Shown here: piece after piece, positions 10,590 to 14,439 of the stretch
Position numbering within the stretch: position 1 is the stretch's first letter
How the letters are laid out: every line of letters begins with the position of its first letter
DNA from: JAICIG01 sp035532215
Lineage (GTDB): Bacteria > Planctomycetota > Planctomycetia > Pirellulales > JAICIG01
Direction: 5' to 3'
DNA length: 14,439 bases
Assembly: GCA_035532215.1 (NCBI GenBank)
Contig: DATKRK010000275.1
Location: 1 to 14,439, forward strand
Position numbers and translations under genes: made by a program
Notes under the pieces: model-generated
Seen by the model: the letters and a program-made list of their open reading frames with translations, nothing else
Database searches by the model: none
What the model was told of the DNA's origin: nothing

Positions 10590-13500
10590 ATGGTGCTCCA
10601 AACGTCTCGTGGAATTCAACGTCGCGGTTCCTCTCGCACGCACAAAAATACAAGACCGCTACGGGCAATGCGATACGAAACGCTCGAAGCCAGAGAGCTT
10701 CTAGCTGCCGACATAGTTGCACACAACGACCAATACAAGACGTTCGCGGATGGCGCCTTCGTCGCGCTGGCGACGCGAAGCGTGCTGGTCAACGACTCCG
10801 ACGCCAGCGGACTCCCGTTGACCGCCCGCCTTATCGCCCCGCCCACACACGGGCAGTTGACGCTCAGGCCGGATGGCACGCTCACCTACGTTCCACAAGC
10901 CGGGTTCACGGGCGACGACAGCTTCAAGTACGCGGCCGCCGACGGACAGGTGACGAGCAACGTCGCCACCGCATTCATCACCGTCAAGCCGCGGGCGGCG
11001 TTGCAGAGCGGTGGAGGCGGAAGCTCCCAGTCGCCGGGCGGCGCGACGATCAGTCCGCTAGGCTCCGCAGTTGGCGAGGACGGTGCGGTGCTTACGGTCG
11101 GCGACGCCGACGCGGTGGATGCCGGAGGGACCGCTACCTTTAGCGTCAAGCTCACCGTCCCGCCGAGCGAGAACAACGCCACGCAAGATCTCGACATCTT
11201 TACGCTTGACGGAACTGCCACAGGTGGCAGCGGAACCTGGCCCGACATCGGCGATTACATGACAATTCCCGCCCCGAGCGACTACTTCACAACCGGCAGC
11301 GGGGAGTTTCCAGTGGGCGTCCAAACGTACTACAGTGGGCCTCGCAGCGACGGCACGAAGGTCTTGACGTTTACGCTGGAAGTCGACCGCATGGCGTCGT
11401 ATCCCACGCCAGGCACGAGCGGCAATGGCAAGATCAACGTGACGGGCAATATTCCGCCCTGCGAGTGCGATTGCGGGTGCCCTGGATTCATGCCGAGCAT
11501 CGATCCGAACAGCGGAACGCTTACCGGCAACGGCGGGGGCGGTTCGCACAAGGTTTTTGCCACACCCTCGTCGGGGCGGCTCCACTTCGACCAAGCCCAA
11601 GAGCCCCACCCAATCATTTCCACCGACGACGTTTTGTCGTCCACGGTCGCGAATGCGACGGATATCAAGGTGGATTACACCCTGGGCAATCTGGTCTCGA
11701 CGATTTACTACAGTCCCGCCGGATACACGGCCGGCGCCCAAGTGCGATTCTCACGGCAATTCGACGCGGGGAGTCTGTCAACCGGACAGTACGGCTGGGA
11801 TATCACCGTTACCGAAGAATACGCCAATGCGCCTCCCGTCATCCGATCCTACGACGGAGTGACGTCGGTTCGCAATCTGGATAACAGTCCGTATGGCAAG
11901 GGCTGGGCGCCGAGGAACCTGTACCACGTCTATTTCAACGCAGGGGGCGCCGACTTGGACGATGGCAGTGGAAATATGCACTACTTCTGGCTGGCCGGCG
12001 GCGACCCCGGCATGCCGACAAACTATACCACGCCGCCCGAACTCTGGGGCGACATGACGCTGGTAGGCAACACCGATGGGACGTTCACGCTGACCTCGAA
12101 GACGCGGGAGACCTGGCAATTCGACAGCAACGGGTTCCTGATGAACTATTCCGACGTCCTGGGCAACACCACCAGCTATGCCTTTAACATTGACGGGACT
12201 GTCGCCACCGTGACCGATCCCGAGAACCGCACGACCGCGTTTACGTATAGCGGCGGCCGCTTGGCCAGCACCACGGACTTCGCCGGCCGCACGACCAGTT
12301 ACAGCTACGACAGCGAGGGACGCATGACGTTCATCGAGCCTCCCCCGCCAGGGCACGGGGAGGCCGCGTCGACGACTGCGTTGACTTACGACGCGACGAC
12401 GGGTTTGCTTTCAAGTTACACGGATGCAACAGGCACGACCTCGTATAGCTACGACAAGTGGCGCGCCGTTACTAAAGTTACGCACCCCGATGGAACTTAC
12501 ACGTTATACGACGCACCGGCCGAACAAGCGCTCGTCGACACTTCGGGCGGCGTCGGCACGACCCCTACTGACGCGGCGCCGCTCGTCTACACTGCCGACG
12601 TCATCGGCTCGCAAACCGACGAGGACGGCAACACGAGCCACTATGTCGTCAACCAATACGGCTTGACGACGTCAAGCACGGATGCCGCGGGAAACACCAC
12701 GACCTATGAGTACACCGGAGAAGGGCGCCTCTCTTACATGACGCAGCCGCCGCTGACGCCGGGCGGCGCGAACCTTGTGACGCAGTATTTTTTTGACGGC
12801 AACGGCAACCTGAGCCAGGAGGATTTGCCGGATGGCACGTCCGAGACTTGGACGTATGATTTGACTTGGAATGAGGTCACGAAGTATGTCGATCCCGCCG
12901 GCCGCGAGACCGACTATTCGCTCGATCCCAGCAACGGCGAAGTGCTGTCGATGACGCAGGTGAGTGCCGCGGGGAACCGCGTCACGAGCTACACGTATAC
13001 GCCGGCGCCGGGGCCAGGCGATCCACCGGCGGGGCTGGTGGCCACGATCACCGATCCGCGCGGCATCGTTACCGCGATCGGCTACAATTCACATGGGTTG
13101 CCCACCCAAATCGTCTATGCCCAAGGCACGCCCGACCAGGCGACGGTCAGTTTAACGTATGATCTGAACGACAACCCGGCGACCTATACCGATGAACTCG
13201 GGCGCGTAACCGACTTCACTTACGATGACCTGAATCGTCTGATCCAGACCACTCTGCCTCCGCCCGACCCCAACAACCCGAGCGTGCGGCCCGTGCTTTC
13301 GGCTTTCTTCGATGCTGCCGGCAACAAGACCTCTGCGACAGACCCCTTGGCCAATGTCACGTCATATTCTTACGATTTCTCCGGGAAAATCATCCAAGTC
13401 CAACAGCCCGACCCGGCGGGCGGAACGAACCACACAATCACCCGATATGGTTATGATCCCGCAGGCAACCTCACATCGATCACCGACCCGATGTCGCGGA

Positions 13501-14439
13501 TCACGACGCTGGGCTACGATGCCGACAATCGGCCGAACTCGGTGCAACTGCCCAACCCGGTAGGCGGCGGGACCGGCGGCCCGACAAGTTCGGTCGTTTA
13601 CGATGCCTTGGGCGACGTCATCAAATCGTTCGATTTCAACGGCGCCGAGACCGACTATACATTTGACCAGATGGGCCGCGTGCTGACCGTGACCGGACCA
13701 GCGCCGACGGTGGGCGCCGCGCGACCGGTGACGACGTACACGTACAACGCCGATTCCCAGGTCTTGACGAAGACCGATGCCATGAACCATGTTACGTCGT
13801 ACCAATATGATGATTTCGGCGAATTGGTCCAGGAAACGCTGCCCTCCACGGCCGTGTTGCACTGGTCGTTTGACGCAGACGGCAACGAGGTCAGCTACGA
13901 AGACGGTCTTACCCATACTACGACCTACGCCTTCAACGATCGCAACTGGAAAACCAGCGAGACGGACCCGTTGAGTGGGACCACCCATTACGGGTACGAC
14001 AGTGCGGGCAATATGACCAGCCTCCAAGACCCCGCCGGCAACAGCACGACCTACGTCGTCGATGGACTCAACCGGGTCATTCAAGAGACCAACCAGCTTG
14101 GCTATTCGCGCCACTTTTCCTACGATCTCGACAATAACTTGATCCAAGAGACGGACCGCGATGGCCGGGTCCGCGATTTTTCTTATGACCATCTGAACCG
14201 CCAAACGGCCGAGCAGTGGATGAGCGGCACGACGGTTCTCGAAACCTTCAGCTATTCGTATAATGCCGACAGCCAGTTGACCAGCGCCGCGAACCCCAAT
14301 AGCGCCTACGCCTATACGTATGACGGCGAGGGACGCACGGCGAGCGTCGACAACAACGGGACTCCGAACGTGCCGGACGTGGTTCTCTCCGATCAGTACG
14401 ACGCCAACGGCAACCGCACCCAGCTTTCGGCGACGATCG
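10590..14439 (+). CDS. Exported RHS/YD-repeat protein, 3' end outside window
   Basis: An uninterrupted frame of 1283 codons runs to the window edge. AGGGGA (10578-10583) lies six bases before the ATG at 10590; an in-frame ATG at 10572 has no such site. Residues 1-41 are a basic leader ending in LEARELLAAD, the planctomycete extracellular-domain signature, so export is likely. Residues ~45-135 form a cadherin-like/Ig domain (VLVNDSDAS...LTYVPQAGFTGDDSFKYAAADG). A beta-rich region follows (~155-285), then a CECDCGC cluster (291-297). From ~500 onward RHS/YD repeats dominate: YSYDSEGRM, YFFDGNGNL, YDDLNRL, YGYDPAGNL, YTYNADSQV, YGYDSAGNM, YTYDGEGRT. In RHS proteins such repeats build a hollow beta cocoon around a C-terminal domain, which may be a toxin; that domain is downstream of the window. 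Role at the cell surface or in contact-dependent competition is inference. Confidence 0.92.
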   Translation, partial: MVLQTSRGIQRRGSSRTHKNTRPLRAMRYETLEARELLAADIVAHNDQYKTFADGAFVALATRSVLVNDSDASGLPLTARLIAPPTHGQLTLRPDGTLTYVPQAGFTGDDSFKYAAADGQVTSNVATAFITVKPRAALQSGGGGSSQSPGGATISPLGSAVGEDGAVLTVGDADAVDAGGTATFSVKLTVPPSENNATQDLDIFTLDGTATGGSGTWPDIGDYMTIPAPSDYFTTGSGEFPVGVQTYYSGPRSDGTKVLTFTLEVDRMASYPTPGTSGNGKINVTGNIPPCECDCGCPGFMPSIDPNSGTLTGNGGGGSHKVFATPSSGRLHFDQAQEPHPIISTDDVLSSTVANATDIKVDYTLGNLVSTIYYSPAGYTAGAQVRFSRQFDAGSLSTGQYGWDITVTEEYANAPPVIRSYDGVTSVRNLDNSPYGKGWAPRNLYHVYFNAGGADLDDGSGNMHYFWLAGGDPGMPTNYTTPPELWGDMTLVGNTDGTFTLTSKTRETWQFDSNGFLMNYSDVLGNTTSYAFNIDGTVATVTDPENRTTAFTYSGGRLASTTDFAGRTTSYSYDSEGRMTFIEPPPPGHGEAASTTALTYDATTGLLSSYTDATGTTSYSYDKWRAVTKVTHPDGTYTLYDAPAEQALVDTSGGVGTTPTDAAPLVYTADVIGSQTDEDGNTSHYVVNQYGLTTSSTDAAGNTTTYEYTGEGRLSYMTQPPLTPGGANLVTQYFFDGNGNLSQEDLPDGTSETWTYDLTWNEVTKYVDPAGRETDYSLDPSNGEVLSMTQVSAAGNRVTSYTYTPAPGPGDPPAGLVATITDPRGIVTAIGYNSHGLPTQIVYAQGTPDQATVSLTYDLNDNPATYTDELGRVTDFTYDDLNRLIQTTLPPPDPNNPSVRPVLSAFFDAAGNKTSATDPLANVTSYSYDFSGKIIQVQQPDPAGGTNHTITRYGYDPAGNLTSITDPMSRITTLGYDADNRPNSVQLPNPVGGGTGGPTSSVVYDALGDVIKSFDFNGAETDYTFDQMGRVLTVTGPAPTVGAARPVTTYTYNADSQVLTKTDAMNHVTSYQYDDFGELVQETLPSTAVLHWSFDADGNEVSYEDGLTHTTTYAFNDRNWKTSETDPLSGTTHYGYDSAGNMTSLQDPAGNSTTYVVDGLNRVIQETNQLGYSRHFSYDLDNNLIQETDRDGRVRDFSYDHLNRQTAEQWMSGTTVLETFSYSYNADSQLTSAANPNSAYAYTYDGEGRTASVDNNGTPNVPDVVLSDQYDANGNRTQLSATI

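Noticed and set aside
7393..14439. Right attachment site (second copy of the tRNA-Arg 3' end)
   Set aside because: Searched by eye for TTCGATTCC, CCTGTCGGG and neighbours; only isolated 7-8 base matches were found, none convincing.

Overview
The window looks like an accessory region of a planctomycete chromosome, probably of the Pirellulales type. The strongest clue is the large right-hand gene. It begins with a basic N-terminus followed by the motif LEARELLAAD, which matches the planctomycete extracellular-domain signature (LExRxLLAA). It then has a cadherin-like Ig domain and many RHS/YD repeats. The GC-rich codon use and wide gene spacing fit this, but the assignment is an inference because no ribosomal or housekeeping marker is present.

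Layout from left to right. Positions 1-818 hold a small membrane-anchored protein of unknown function (start best placed at 225). Positions 913-2232 hold a tyrosine integrase on the minus strand. It lies directly behind the 3' end of a minus-strand tRNA-Leu(CAA) gene (2403-2485). A 547-base spacer with no supportable gene follows, then a plus-strand tRNA-Arg(TCT) (3033-3106). The two tRNAs diverge, and each has an integrase gene on its 3' side, so the locus looks like a double integration hotspot.

To the right of tRNA-Arg is a compact minus-strand operon: a primase-polymerase/SF3 helicase (7392-4852), an AlpA/excisionase-like HTH protein (4813-4367) and a second tyrosine integrase (4361-2985). 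The integrase reading frame runs through the tRNA-Arg gene in antisense, so its last ~40 residues come from the tRNA and chromosomal flank. The 160 bases next to the tRNA are packed with TGTCAA motifs in inverted repeats, good candidates for integrase arm sites. About 300 bases upstream of the primase gene, eleven GGTCC/GGACC repeats, many in 9-base steps, form two opposed clusters around a more AT-rich core. This looks like an iteron-type replication origin. Integrase, HTH factor, primase-helicase and iterons together describe a minimal integrative replicon resembling P4-type satellites or integrative plasmids. No capsid or packaging gene and no right attachment site were found in the window.

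The right part holds a solitary serine recombinase (8981-9577), with a promoter placed so that its mRNA may be leaderless, and then about 1 kb without a convincing large gene. The last part of that gap has two DNA dyads, a candidate promoter, a 20-codon leader ORF with a strong Shine-Dalgarno sequence and a foldable leader. The exported RHS-repeat protein starts at 10590 and is still open at the window end.
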